This document shows, in pieces, positions 8,120 through 16,064 of a stretch of 64,000 nt of DNA (position 1 is its first letter; every line of letters starts with the position of its first letter). Below the pieces are notes generated by a model, which ran no database searches, was not told the DNA's origin, and saw nothing but the letters and a program-made list of their open reading frames with translations. The stretch is from NCBI GenBank assembly GCA_963714145.1, contig OY970235.1, positions 6,758,001 to 6,822,000 on the forward strand. The letters run 5' to 3'. The DNA is from JBBWZH01 sp035544115. Its GTDB lineage: Bacteria; Actinomycetota; Actinomycetes; Mycobacteriales; CADCTP01. The translations under genes were made by a program, and so were the position numbers.

Positions 8120-8425
8120 TCAGGCCGCCGGCCGCTCGCGGTCCGCCCGCCGCGCCGACCGGCGCTCCTCGGCGCTGAGCCCACCGACCACGCCATGCGT
8201 GAGCAGCGGCCCGAACGTCGCCAGGCACAGCGCCGTCACCGGGCACGCCGCACAGACCGCCTTCGCCACGTCCGGCGACTGGCCCTTCTCCGGGAAGAAC
8301 ACCTCGGGGTCGACCTGCGAGCACAACGCCGACTCCCACACCTGCCGCACCGCGTCCGCATGCGTGCGGACCGCCGGGAACAGCGCCGCCGCGGCGGCCA
8401 CCGCCCGTCCGTTCACTGCCGTCAT
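8120..8425 (-). CDS. WhiB-family iron-sulfur transcriptional regulator
   Basis: The protein has 101 residues. The four cluster-binding cysteines are at 35, 58, 61 and 67, in the WhiB pattern C...CxxCxxxxxC with CPVTALC. The usual GVWGG turn reads GVVGG here, so the tryptophan is replaced, and it is followed by LSAEERR and an Arg-rich tail. WhiB-like proteins act with the principal sigma factor to control transcription. It is the first gene of the minus-strand transfer operon, and its promoter faces the GntR gene across perfect palindromes, so it is probably repressed by that regulator. Confidence 0.9.
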   Translation of the reverse strand: MTAVNGRAVAAAAALFPAVRTHADAVRQVWESALCSQVDPEVFFPEKGQSPDVAKAVCAACPVTALCLATFGPLLTHGVVGGLSAEERRSARRADRERPAA

Positions 8426-8445
8426 GACTCGACCCTTCGTCCCGT

Positions 8446-8487
8446 TGATCTAGATTGACCTAGGCTAACCTAGGTCAATCTAGATCA
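8446..8487. promoter_or_regulatory. Perfect 19-bp inverted repeat (CCTAGG/TCTAGA operator)
   Basis: The arms 8446-8464 and 8469-8487 are exact complements around a CTAA spacer. Each arm contains a TCTAGA and a CCTAGG. It lies between the divergent WhiB and GntR genes, where the KorSA-type repressor of AICEs would bind to hold the transfer operon off and control itself. Confidence 0.82.
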
Positions 8488-8503
8488 CAATGATGCCGAT
8501 GCC

Positions 8504-8519
8504 GATGACCTAGGTCATC
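8504..8519. promoter_or_regulatory. Second palindromic operator before the GntR gene
   Basis: GATGACCTAGGTCATC is a perfect 16-bp palindrome ending 12 bases before the GntR start codon. Its core GACCTAGGTC is shared with the 19-bp arms next to it. Occupancy here would block translation or transcription start, consistent with autorepression. Confidence 0.78.
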
Positions 8520-8531
8520 TACTGTTCAGAG

Positions 8532-8903
8532 GTGGCCGTGACCCCCAACGACCCCCGACCGCCCTACCTCCAGGTCGCCGACGACCTGCGGGCCGCCATC
8601 ACATCCGGCCGGTACGCGCCGGGCGAGCGGCTGCCCTCCGGCCGGGACCTCGCCCGCGAGTACGGCGTCGCCCTGATGACGATGCAGCGCGCGCTGAGCG
8701 CCCTGGCCGAGGAGGGCCACGTCGCGCTCTACAAGAGCCGCGGCGCCTTCGTCCGCTCGGCCGAGCCCGGCGACGGCGCCGAGACTCGGCCGACCCTCGC
8801 CGGCCTGGCCCGGGAGGTAAGCGACCTCCGCGCGACCGTCCAGGCTCTCGAAGGGCGGCTCGACCAGCTCGAACGACCCAAGCGCGGCCGGTCCGGTGCC
8901 TGA
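8532..8903 (+). CDS. GntR-family regulator (KorSA-like)
   Basis: The 123-residue protein begins at a GTG. Its winged helix spans about residues 10-75: PPYLQVADDLRAAITSGRY, GERLPSGRDLAREYGV, and MTMQRALSALAEEGHV. In place of an effector domain it has a short coiled-coil-like tail (EVSDLRATVQALEGRLDQLE), probably for dimerisation. It is divergent from the WhiB/transfer operon and downstream of two palindromes that it probably binds. In pSAM2, KorSA of this family represses the activator and transfer functions. Confidence 0.88.
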   Translation: MAVTPNDPRPPYLQVADDLRAAITSGRYAPGERLPSGRDLAREYGVALMTMQRALSALAEEGHVALYKSRGAFVRSAEPGDGAETRPTLAGLAREVSDLRATVQALEGRLDQLERPKRGRSGA

Positions 8904-9035
8904 CTGCCCGATCATGTCGTTCCGCCTCCCTGTCCCGGCTGCTGTGCTGGGAGCCAGTGAAGTCGGGATCGGGGCCGTCCGTGATGACCTGGCAGTGCAC
9001 CCGCAGTGCACTCGGCTCGCGGAGGGGAGGCAGCC

Positions 9036-10601
9036 GTGGATGTCGTCGACACCTGGACCGGCCGGCACGCGACCGCGCTACGCCGGGCGCTGCGCCTGAC
9101 GAACGAGGCACTGGCCGAGGAGCTGGGCACCGCCGTGCGCACGGTTGCCAAGTGGAACGCCGATCCCGACCTCGTCCCGGTCCCGGACATGCAACGAGCG
9201 CTCGACACGGTGCTCAGCCGGGCGCCGGAGCCAGCCCGTGCCCGGTTCACGCTGCTTCTCGCGGCCGACCTGCCAGCCTCCGCCCCGCCGGTGACCGAGG
9301 CGGCGGCGGCCGAGCTGGCCGGCGACGACAGCAGCGCCGCCGCCGCGCTCGCCTGGGTCGACCAGGCCGCCGGCTGGCAGCCGGAGACGGCGTCGCGGCT
9401 GCTGGCCGAGCGCGCGGCATTGACCGACCGTCGGCGCATCCGGCAGGTTGCCGCCGCGCGTGCCCGGGTCGGCCGTGACGACCTGGCCGCCGCGCTCGCC
9501 GCGTACTACGGCACCGACGACGAGCACGGCGTCTACCGGGGCGTCTGCGCCGGGCAACGGCTGACCACCAGCGTCCTGACCCGGCCGTCCTGGCTCGACC
9601 TGCGGCTCCCGCTCGGTGCTGGCCGGGAACACCTACGCCTGTCGCCCGGGCCGGCCGCGCCGATCGCCGTCGACCAGCTCGGCGCCGCCGCGGCGGTCGA
9701 CCGCATCGCCACCGGCCTGCAAGCCGACCTGCGCATGGTCAACGCGCCCATCTACTCCCTGACCGACGTGACCGTGTCGGCCGGCGGCATCGCCGGCATG
9801 GTCAGCCTGGCCGGCTTCTTCGACTACGCCCTCACCCTCGACCTGCTCGAAGCCGAGCTGACGGACGCGATCGGCGCTGGCCTGCCACCGGCACGCGGAC
9901 ACCTGCCACTGCGCGACCGCTACCTACCCGACCTCGCCAGCGTGCTCAACGTCGCCGGCCGGCTCTGCGCCGGCGGCCCGCCCGCCCTCTGCGCCATCGC
10001 CCGGCCCGCCACCCGCAACCGCGGCCCGGACTACCTCCTGCTCATCCAAGAGCGCTCCGGCCGGGTCCTCAACTCCGCCCGCCGGCTCGCGGTCATCCCG
10101 AAGTCGTTCCACGGGCCGCTCGTCGACTACGCCGAAGACGCACAGATTCACCGCTCGGTCGAACGCGAGATGGAAGAGGAACTGTTCGGCCGGGACGACG
10201 TCGACTCGGTCCTGTCCGGCCAGCGCAGCGCCGACCCGATGCACCGAAGCCGCCTGTCCGTCCCGATGCGGTCGCTGATGGACCGGCCCGACGACGGTTC
10301 CTGGCGGATGGAGTGCACCGGCTACGGCTACAACCTCCTGACCGGAAACTACGAATTCGCCACCCTCATAGCTGTCCACGACGAGACCTGGTGGGCCGAG
10401 TACGGCGGCCACATCGAAGCCAACTGGGAATCCGCCAGCCTCCGCCGCTACTCCACCCGCGACCGCGACGCCATCACCGCACTAGCCTTCGACCCAGCCT
10501 GGAGCAACGAAGGACTCTTCGCCCTCCTCCAAGGACTACGCCGCCTCGCCGAGATCGACAGCGACCGCACCGACCTACCTGCAATCGACTGGGAGACCTG
10601 A
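9036..10601 (+). CDS. HTH-Nudix-like regulator of AICEs (Pif-like)
   Basis: The protein has about 521 residues from the GTG at 9036, which has GGAGGGGAGG just upstream. A GTG at 9006 is also in frame. An N-terminal XRE-type helix-turn-helix includes ALRRALRLTNEALAEELG and VRTVAKWNADPD. Far downstream REMEEELFGRDD resembles the Nudix signature, although the full G...REUXEEXGU motif is not intact. In pSAM2 the Pif immunity protein carries a Nudix motif and blocks redundant transfer between cells that carry the element. By family and position a similar immunity or signalling role is likely here. The cupin gene starts two bases after its stop. Confidence 0.7.
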   Translation: MDVVDTWTGRHATALRRALRLTNEALAEELGTAVRTVAKWNADPDLVPVPDMQRALDTVLSRAPEPARARFTLLLAADLPASAPPVTEAAAAELAGDDSSAAAALAWVDQAAGWQPETASRLLAERAALTDRRRIRQVAAARARVGRDDLAAALAAYYGTDDEHGVYRGVCAGQRLTTSVLTRPSWLDLRLPLGAGREHLRLSPGPAAPIAVDQLGAAAAVDRIATGLQADLRMVNAPIYSLTDVTVSAGGIAGMVSLAGFFDYALTLDLLEAELTDAIGAGLPPARGHLPLRDRYLPDLASVLNVAGRLCAGGPPALCAIARPATRNRGPDYLLLIQERSGRVLNSARRLAVIPKSFHGPLVDYAEDAQIHRSVEREMEEELFGRDDVDSVLSGQRSADPMHRSRLSVPMRSLMDRPDDGSWRMECTGYGYNLLTGNYEFATLIAVHDETWWAEYGGHIEANWESASLRRYSTRDRDAITALAFDPAWSNEGLFALLQGLRRLAEIDSDRTDLPAIDWET

Positions 10602-10602
10602 T

Positions 10603-10959
10603 ATGGCAGACAACTGGTACCAGGGCAACGCCGCCGCCGAGAACGACCAGCACCGCGGCTGGTTGCTCGGCCACTTCATCGACGGCGAGGACGCCACCAT
10701 TCGCAAGACCAACGCCCTCGAAGTCAAATGGGGAATCCACAAGGCCGGCGAGGAACGCCCCGAATGGACCACCGGCGAAGACCGCACAACCCTCTTCATG
10801 CTCATCAGCGGCAAGTGGCGCCTAGACCTCACCGTCGGCACCTTCACCCTTGACCGCCCCGGCGACTATATCGTCTGGGGACCCGGCATCGACCACTCCT
10901 GGCAAGCCCAGGCCGACAGTACCGTCCTAACTATCCGCTGGCCTTCGAGCCAACTGTAA
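10603..10959 (+). CDS. Small cupin-like protein
   Basis: The 118-residue product has a single beta-rich domain with cupin features: TTLFMLISGKWRLDL, then RPGDYIVWGPGIDHSW with the conserved PGD and a histidine. It starts two bases after the HTH-Nudix gene and is probably translated with it. Similar small proteins accompany this regulator in other actinomycete elements. A sugar- or nucleotide-binding role is possible. I see no signal peptide or membrane helix. Confidence 0.65.
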   Translation: MADNWYQGNAAAENDQHRGWLLGHFIDGEDATIRKTNALEVKWGIHKAGEERPEWTTGEDRTTLFMLISGKWRLDLTVGTFTLDRPGDYIVWGPGIDHSWQAQADSTVLTIRWPSSQL

Positions 10960-10981
10960 CGCAGCGTGGACGACAGAACTA

Positions 10982-10993
10982 CTGACATGTCAG
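10982..10993. promoter_or_regulatory. 12-bp palindrome between convergent genes
   Basis: CTGACATGTCAG is perfectly self-complementary and lies between the cupin stop and the end of the convergent cargo gene. It is too short for a confident terminator and may be a protein-binding site. Confidence 0.3.
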
Positions 10994-11051
10994 CCAATGA
11001 ACACACATCAGAGGTCCGGCGAGGTAATTGCGCTTCGCTATGAAGACTGAC

Positions 11052-12296
11052 CTACTGTCCGCCATGCGACACGACATAAGGAGGCCGCGCTTGGGTTCGG
11101 CCATACGGGTAGCGATCCGCGACCGTTGACAGATACCGATCGACCGCTTCGATGTCTCGGAAGTGCTCGTGCTTATAGTTCGGAAAGTTGTCCACTCGCG
11201 GCTTCTTTGTAACACTCAGTCGAACATCCTGAAACGGAATGGGATCTGAAGGCAGTGGCCCCGCACCGGAGAGAACGAGGCACATCACCTGCTGGGCGTC
11301 GGTTCGTGTTGTCAAATTGTATATTCGATGCATCCCATCAATTATCACCAATGTACCATCGGGCTGCCGTTCAACAATTGGCGGCAGAACCACCGTGCGA
11401 TTGCCGCTGCCCTCAACTCGACACGGCTCAAAGAACTCTAATCCGAACCGTTCATATCCCTCAAGGAGAGGGGAACCCTTAGCAACGTTCGCGGCCTTTA
11501 CGGTGCGACAACATGAGTATAGCGACGCACAAGAAACCATTTCGATAGAGATCGAATTTGTAGTCAAGCGACTGTAGTGCGGAATTCGCGACAGAATATG
11601 ACGGACTTCGTCCGCATCCAATACCAAGCGATCCAAGATCACTCCCGGCGGGAGAGTCTCCCAGACTGAATCGAAAAGCTGGTGCAACATGGCGATGTAG
11701 CTCATGTCCCGCCCAGGGAGGTAGCGGCGAGCATGATAGTCAAATAGGCTGTCCGTGCCGGCCTCTCCTTCAATTAGAGCAATGCGCTGCTTCGGGTGCT
11801 TGGTCACGGTAAGCGCAGTTCCATTGTCAAGGCTAGTCTTCGTGTCGACGACCAGACCCCGCAGCTTTACCATATCTCCGGTGTAGTACTTCACCTGCAC
11901 GCCGGCCCCGAAAAGAACCCGAACCTGCTCTAGCAGAATAGGCGTAGAAGGCCACCTACAAAGAACGCGAATTACTACCCCTAGCTGAGTCCGCTCAAGA
12001 ATCGGATTCTTACTACTCTCCGCCCAGGAAACATCACCGGCAAAGACCGCCACGGATGAATCCGCCCGGGTGAGGAGCGCGCGCCAAGCCAAGTCGACCG
12101 TTCGCTTGCCGTTAAACACGTTTGCGTCACGGTGGAAAATCTGCACGAAGACCAGCACAGCAAAGGCCGCGAAAGAAATACCGATAAGCAGATAGGACAC
12201 GGTCGACTGAACGTTGACCAACTTGTCAAAAGACATTCCAGTAATACCGATAACAATGCTCGCCCATTGGATGATGTTGGCAACCTTACGGGTCAT
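11052..12296 (-). CDS. Low-GC membrane protein with possible PLD-like and ParB-like domains (unknown cargo)
   Basis: The product has about 414 residues from the ATG at 12296, chosen because GGAAGG lies just upstream. An upstream in-frame ATG at 12317 is possible. Two N-terminal hydrophobic helices (IIQWASIVIGITGMSF and VSYLLIGISFAAFAVLVFVQI) anchor it. The middle part, with KLRGLVVDTK and VTKHPKQRIALIEG, is reminiscent of phospholipase-D-like folds. The C-terminal part has VVLPPIVERQPDGTLVIIDG followed by MHRIYNL, like a ParB/sulfiredoxin-type pocket. Base composition is clearly less GC-rich than its neighbours. It sits against the attachment site, the usual place for element cargo. I cannot assign a function. 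Confidence 0.6.
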   Translation of the reverse strand: MTRKVANIIQWASIVIGITGMSFDKLVNVQSTVSYLLIGISFAAFAVLVFVQIFHRDANVFNGKRTVDLAWRALLTRADSSVAVFAGDVSWAESSKNPILERTQLGVVIRVLCRWPSTPILLEQVRVLFGAGVQVKYYTGDMVKLRGLVVDTKTSLDNGTALTVTKHPKQRIALIEGEAGTDSLFDYHARRYLPGRDMSYIAMLHQLFDSVWETLPPGVILDRLVLDADEVRHILSRIPHYSRLTTNSISIEMVSCASLYSCCRTVKAANVAKGSPLLEGYERFGLEFFEPCRVEGSGNRTVVLPPIVERQPDGTLVIIDGMHRIYNLTTRTDAQQVMCLVLSGAGPLPSDPIPFQDVRLSVTKKPRVDNFPNYKHEHFRDIEAVDRYLSTVADRYPYGRTQARPPYVVSHGGQ

Positions 12297-12635
12297 CAGC
12301 CTTCCACTTCTCAGCATGCCATGAACCAGCCCAAGCCAGGATTCACCCTCATCAAGGTGATCGAACCGAACCCCCGTTCGCCGCCACACCCTTGGACCTG
12401 GGTGACTCTAGCGTCAGTTCTGCTACCTCGTCGGTCGCCCTCACCTGATCAGCCCGAGCGATGGGGGGATCGTCGGCGTCTCCAACGCTGCTCGCCTGCC
12501 ACCTACGCCACACCTCGTCGGCCGGTCCGTCTCAGTTCCCGTCTCGTTCGTCTCAGTCCACTGGCGGCCGGACAGGACCGCGGTTGGCCGGCCAGCGCTT
12601 GCCAGCACGAGACGGACCGCCACGGACGGCGCGGA
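12297..12635. other. Non-coding stretch upstream of the cargo gene
   Basis: I see no convincing gene here. Open frames on both strands lack ribosome sites and typical codon use. It holds the likely promoter of the low-GC cargo gene and the approach to the attachment site. Confidence 0.4.
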
Positions 12636-12695
12636 GCAGACTTGGAAAGCGTGTTGGGGGCAACCCCTCAAGAGTTCGAATCTCTTATCCTCCGC
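12636..12695 (+). repeat. att copy 1: 3' fragment of tRNA-Ser(GGA)
   Basis: The sequence matches a tRNA-Ser from the anticodon loop (CTTGGAAAG, anticodon GGA) through the long variable arm (TTGGGGGCAACCCC) and T arm (GAGTTCGAATCTC) to the 3' acceptor strand ATCCTCC. The D arm and 5' acceptor strand are absent, so it is not a tRNA gene. AICEs commonly integrate into tRNA 3' ends and leave such a copy at the far end. The intact gene and integrase would lie left of the window. Confidence 0.85.
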
Positions 12696-13000
12696 GTCTC
12701 CGATCAGGCACGATGCTCAATCCTTGGACCGCTGCGATCCTTGGAGCGCGAGCCCGTCTCAGTTGAGCCGACGGCACACCAGCAGTCTCGACGTGCTCGG
12801 CACTCGTGACCCGCGGGCGTCACGGCCGGCTAGCGGCGGTGTCGGTGGCGGGCCGATGACCTGCCGCCGAGTGCCAGCGTCCGGTCGTCGCCGTCGACTG
12901 GTGCTCCACCCGGCCGCTCTATCCCGGTTTGCGAGGTTGTGCTGGCGGCCCGGCGCGGCCGGGCTGTCGTCAGCGCGAGCCGGTGAGGCATCCTGGGTGG
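12696..13000. other. Stretch without a recognised gene
   Basis: No supported gene, RNA or long repeat is seen between the att copy and the AbiEii-like pair. A promoter for the pair must lie near its right end but no clear -10/-35 pair stands out. Confidence 0.3.
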
Positions 13001-13318
13001 GTGAGTCGGTATGCGGAGGCGAAGCCATACGCGGTGCCGAGGTCGCTGTCCGACCTGACCGGGCCGACTGGCGGCACCGTCGTGCTGCCCCGACACATCG
13101 ATTGGGGCCCCGCATATGTGTACGACCTCGCAGATGAGTCAGATCTGGCTCTTCTCTACGAGCGGGTGATCCGGGAGGCCCAGACCCCTGATGATCTCAC
13201 CGCCTTCCTGGACGGGGCGACGCTGCGCCGGCTGTGGCCCACGCTGATCGTTCCCCGGCCGGCCCGCGCCAGGTGGGAGGCACGTTTCGAGGAACTGGCC
13301 CACCAAGCGGTCGCGTAG
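13001..13318 (+). CDS. Putative antitoxin partner of the AbiEii-like gene
   Basis: The 105-residue product reads VSRYAEAKPYAVPRSLSDL from the GTG at 13001. It overlaps the next gene by one base (TAGTG), the arrangement of a two-gene toxin-antitoxin operon. Its C-terminal half (DLALLYERVIREAQTPDDL, TLRRLWPTLIVPRPAR) is typical of short proteins that precede AbiEii-type nucleotidyltransferases in actinomycetes. No helix-turn-helix is obvious. The start is uncertain because the ribosome site is weak. The antitoxin role is inferred from order and coupling. Confidence 0.62.
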   Translation: MSRYAEAKPYAVPRSLSDLTGPTGGTVVLPRHIDWGPAYVYDLADESDLALLYERVIREAQTPDDLTAFLDGATLRRLWPTLIVPRPARARWEARFEELAHQAVA

Positions 13319-13974
13319 TGGACGAGTTCCATCAACGCCTGATCCGGATCGGCTTGGACGCACTGGCCGTTGACGACGGCTACGCGCTGGCCGGCGGCTA
13401 CGCCGTCCAGGCACACCACTTCATCGACCGCCTCAGCGACGACGTTGACCTGTTCGTGCCCATAGAACGCAAGCATGAGATGCCGACCGCGACTGCTCGA
13501 ATCATCGCAGCATACGACCAGGCCGGGCTTCGGGCGCAGATTCGCCAGCACGCCGATACCTATGTACGCCTCGATGTCACCGATCCGGCGATCGGCCGTA
13601 CCGTCAAGGTCGAACTCGTCGCAGAATTCCTCATGAATCCACCCGTCCCGTCCGATCTCGGCCCCGTCCTGCACCCAGACGACGTTGCCGCTGGAAAGCT
13701 TGAAGCGCTGTTCACCCGCGCCGAGGTCCGTGATTTCATCGACGTGGACGCCCTACTGCGGGGCGGATACAACCGGAGCCAGCTCATCGAGCTGGCTAAA
13801 CGGCGCGACGCGGGCTTCGATGAATCAGTCCTCGCGGACATGTTTGCGAGCCTGTACCGTCTCAACGATCGCCAGTTCGCCGTCTACGGGATAGACGCAG
13901 CCGCCATCCAGGAGATCCGCGACCAATTCAAGAGCTGGCAACAAGATATCCGCGACCGACTCAAGAACAGTTGA
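13318..13974 (+). CDS. AbiEii-like nucleotidyltransferase (toxin)
   Basis: The 218-residue protein starts at a GTG that overlaps the upstream stop. It has the AbiEii/DUF1814 pattern: LAGGYAVQAHHFIDRLSDDVDLFVP, in which GG and the D-x-D of a nucleotidyltransferase fold follow an R-x-S segment. HPDDVAAGKLEALFTRAEVRDFIDV follows, with the conserved K and R-D-xxD. Such toxins modify RNA with nucleotides and give phage abortive infection or plasmid maintenance. The pair is bracketed by two att copies. Confidence 0.82.
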   Translation: MDEFHQRLIRIGLDALAVDDGYALAGGYAVQAHHFIDRLSDDVDLFVPIERKHEMPTATARIIAAYDQAGLRAQIRQHADTYVRLDVTDPAIGRTVKVELVAEFLMNPPVPSDLGPVLHPDDVAAGKLEALFTRAEVRDFIDVDALLRGGYNRSQLIELAKRRDAGFDESVLADMFASLYRLNDRQFAVYGIDAAAIQEIRDQFKSWQQDIRDRLKNS

Positions 13975-14140
13975 CGACCAGCCATCGCTCCTGCGGCGAT
14001 GCGGAGTGCGGGCGCGAGCGGCAACCGCGTGCGTCTCGTTTGCCGTCTTGTTCACGGCCGTTCAGACGGGTGCCGGCGGGTACGTCCGGGGCGCCGCAAC
14101 GAACCAACGGGCCCAGCCGAACCGGGCGGAACGGACACCG

Positions 14141-14191
14141 GCAGACTTGGAAAGCGTGTTGGGGGCAACCCCTCAAGAGCTCGAATCTCTT
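14141..14191 (+). repeat. att copy 2 (tRNA-Ser(GGA) 3' fragment)
   Basis: These 51 bases repeat 12636-12686 with a single difference (C at 14180 for T at 12675). Beyond the shared part the acceptor strand is not kept: TTTCCCC replaces ATCCTCC. The direct repeat brackets the AbiEii-like pair, as expected for a module that was gained by, or can be mobilised by, att-site recombination. Confidence 0.85.
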
Positions 14192-14255
14192 TTCCCCGCT
14201 CCCCTGACCAGCACGAACGCCGAGAGCCGGCCGCCGAGCGGGTAGTTTGAATCGC

Positions 14256-14263
14256 ATGTACAT
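14256..14263. promoter_or_regulatory. Short palindrome upstream of vapB
   Basis: ATGTACAT lies 24 bases before the vapB start codon. VapBC complexes usually bind such dyads to repress their own operon. The site is short, so the call is tentative. Confidence 0.3.
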
Positions 14264-14287
14264 CGCCCACAGGGAGCTGCGATAACC

Positions 14288-14503
14288 GTGACGCAGATTG
14301 ATCTTGATGACGACGCGCTCAGCGAAGCGATGCGGCTCTCCGGCGCGAAGAGCAAGAAGGAGACGGTGAATCTCGCACTGCGGGAGTACTCCGCTCGGCA
14401 CCGCCGCATCGCGGCACTTGATCACTACGCCACTGTCGCCAAGGGCTGGGACTACGAGGGCTGGCGGGAGTTGCGAGGCGAGGGCAAGGCACCCATTGCG
14501 TGA
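14288..14503 (+). CDS. vapB: VapB-type antitoxin
   Basis: The 71-residue product begins MTQIDLDDDALSEAMRLSG and continues KSKKETVNLALREY. This is the ribbon-helix-helix of the VapB family (DUF2191-like). The C-terminal YATVAKGWDYEGWRELRG tail is the part that blocks the toxin in this subfamily. It starts at a GTG with AGGGAG upstream, and its stop overlaps the toxin start. Confidence 0.88.
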   Translation: MTQIDLDDDALSEAMRLSGAKSKKETVNLALREYSARHRRIAALDHYATVAKGWDYEGWRELRGEGKAPIA

Positions 14504-14922
14504 TGCATTACCTGGCCGACTCGTCGGCCCTCTGGCGTGTTTTGCGCGACCCCGACGTACGGGCTGGCTGGAATGAGGTGATCTCCAGCCACGCGATCGG
14601 GTCGTGCCAGCCGCAGCGCACCGAGTTTCGCCGCTCAGCTCGCAATCTCGACGAGTACGAGCAGATGACCGCGATGTTTGTCGATCTGTACCCCGATTTC
14701 CCGGTGCCGAACGCGGCCTGGCAGTGGGTCGAGTCGGCCCAGTACCGACTACTGCGGGTTGGGGCGCACCGAGCGCTGTCCTGTGTGGATCTGCTCGCCT
14801 GCGCCTGTGCGGCCATCCGGGGACTCGTGATTCTGCATGACGACAATGACTTCGTCGTGGCCGTGCAGCACCTGCCGGATCTCGCCGAGCGGCGGATACA
14901 AGCGCTCCCCGGGTCCGCATGA
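14500..14922 (+). CDS. vapC: VapC-type PIN ribonuclease toxin
   Basis: The product is 140 residues from the GTG at 14500, or 139 from the adjacent ATG at 14503. The PIN acidic residues are seen in YLADSSALWR at the N-terminus, RTEFRRSAR in the middle, and LSCVDLLACACAAIRGLVILHDDNDF towards the C-terminus. It would cleave RNA when not bound by VapB. It overlaps vapB by a few bases. Confidence 0.87.
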   Translation: MMHYLADSSALWRVLRDPDVRAGWNEVISSHAIGSCQPQRTEFRRSARNLDEYEQMTAMFVDLYPDFPVPNAAWQWVESAQYRLLRVGAHRALSCVDLLACACAAIRGLVILHDDNDFVVAVQHLPDLAERRIQALPGSA

Positions 14923-15156
14923 CCTGCACGACCGCGGGCGCCGGCGTGACGAGCCCGGCGCGCCACCACTAGCCAACTCGATGCCCGCTCGTGCAGTCCG
15001 CGCGGTCCCGCCTGCTCCGCTCCCTGACCAGGACAAACGCGGGCGGCGGCTGCCCGCCCACCCGGCGTTCAGGCTGTTCGTCATTTCGGCCGCCTCGGTC
15101 TCAGCTCGGCCTCGTGTGATCCGGTCGGCGAGGTCCGTCCGCCTGGCTCGGCCGCG

Positions 15157-15172
15157 ACTACACTGCACTACA
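15157..15172 (+). promoter_or_regulatory. Direct repeat at the start of the RHH/DUF5615 operon
   Basis: ACTACA occurs twice with a four-base spacer and the second copy runs into the start codon. An antitoxin bound here would block both transcription and translation of the pair. This is inference from position. Confidence 0.35.
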
Positions 15173-15594
15173 TGTCATCCCCACTGTCGATCAGGTTCGA
15201 CCCGGCGCTGTTGGCTCGACTGCGGCGACGGGCGGAGGCGGCGGCCGGCGGCAGTGTGTCGACGCTGGCGCAGACGCTGATCGATGAAGGACTGCGGATG
15301 GCCGAGCACCCGGGGATCGTCTTCAAGTCAGGGCCGAGCGGCCGGCGGGCAGCGCTGTCGAACGGCCCCGATGTCTGGGAGATGATCAAGTTCCTGCATG
15401 AGATCGATGAGCGTGGCCAAGCAGCGGTGGCCGCCGCGGCCGAGGTGTTCGGTCTGCCCGAGGCCCGGGTGCGCACAGCGATGAGGTACTACACCGACTA
15501 CGACGCCGATATCGAGGGTGAGATCGCGCTCGCCGACGCCGAGTCGGCTGCGGCCGAGGCCGCCTGGATCACCGAGCAGCGCCTGCTCGCGTGA
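15172..15594 (+). CDS. Antitoxin-like ribbon-helix-helix protein
   Basis: The protein has 140 residues. The N-terminal part, MSSPLSIRFDPALLARLRRR followed by GGSVSTLAQTLIDEGLRM, is a ribbon-helix-helix DNA-binding fold. The C-terminal part (GPDVWEMIKFLHEIDERG, EVFGLPEARVRTAMRYYTDY) resembles the DUF433-like helical module of antitoxins paired with DUF5615. Its stop overlaps the toxin start by GTGA. Confidence 0.8.
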   Translation: MSSPLSIRFDPALLARLRRRAEAAAGGSVSTLAQTLIDEGLRMAEHPGIVFKSGPSGRRAALSNGPDVWEMIKFLHEIDERGQAAVAAAAEVFGLPEARVRTAMRYYTDYDADIEGEIALADAESAAAEAAWITEQRLLA

Positions 15595-15983
15595 CGCCAC
15601 CGTCGGACCCGATCACCGTCCCGCTCCTACTGGATGAGATGTTTGCCCCGATCGTCGCAGAAGCCCTGCGAGACAAGGGTTATGACGTTATCGCGATCGT
15701 GGCCGACTCCGGTCTACGAGCGCTGAGCGATGACGAGGTGTATGCCTGGGCAGCTGCCCAGCGACGGTGCCTCGTCACCGAGAACGTGAAGGATTTCCGG
15801 CCCATCCTCACCCGCGCTGAGGAAGCCGGCAGCCCGGTCGCCGCCCTGTTGTTCACCAGCAGCCGCACCTTCCCCCGCAGCCGGCGCAACCCGGGGCCCC
15901 TCATCGACGCCTTGGACACCTGGCTTCGAGCGGCCGGCCCGACGCCGGCGAGCGTGGAGCAGTGGCTACAGCCCGGAAAATAG
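15591..15983 (+). CDS. DUF5615 PIN-like toxin
   Basis: The 130-residue product contains the DUF5615 opening LLLDEMFAPIVAEALRDKGY, with Asp and Glu near the start. ALSDDEVYAWAAAQRRCLVTEN and VKDFRP follow, supplying the other acidic residues of a PIN-like nuclease. GTG start, coupled to the antitoxin. It is the third toxin-antitoxin pair in a row next to the element end. Confidence 0.82.
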   Translation: MTPPSDPITVPLLLDEMFAPIVAEALRDKGYDVIAIVADSGLRALSDDEVYAWAAAQRRCLVTENVKDFRPILTRAEEAGSPVAALLFTSSRTFPRSRRNPGPLIDALDTWLRAAGPTPASVEQWLQPGK

Positions 15984-16064
15984 CGCGTGGACTGCCACGG
16001 ACGGCCATGAACGGGGCCCTCAGCAGGCTTGGTAACCCGGACGTACCTTCGCGTGTACCGGCAC

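Noticed and set aside
12636..12695. A complete tRNA-Ser gene.
   Set aside because: The 5' acceptor strand and D arm are missing, and the repeat at 14141 lacks the acceptor as well, so these are att copies.
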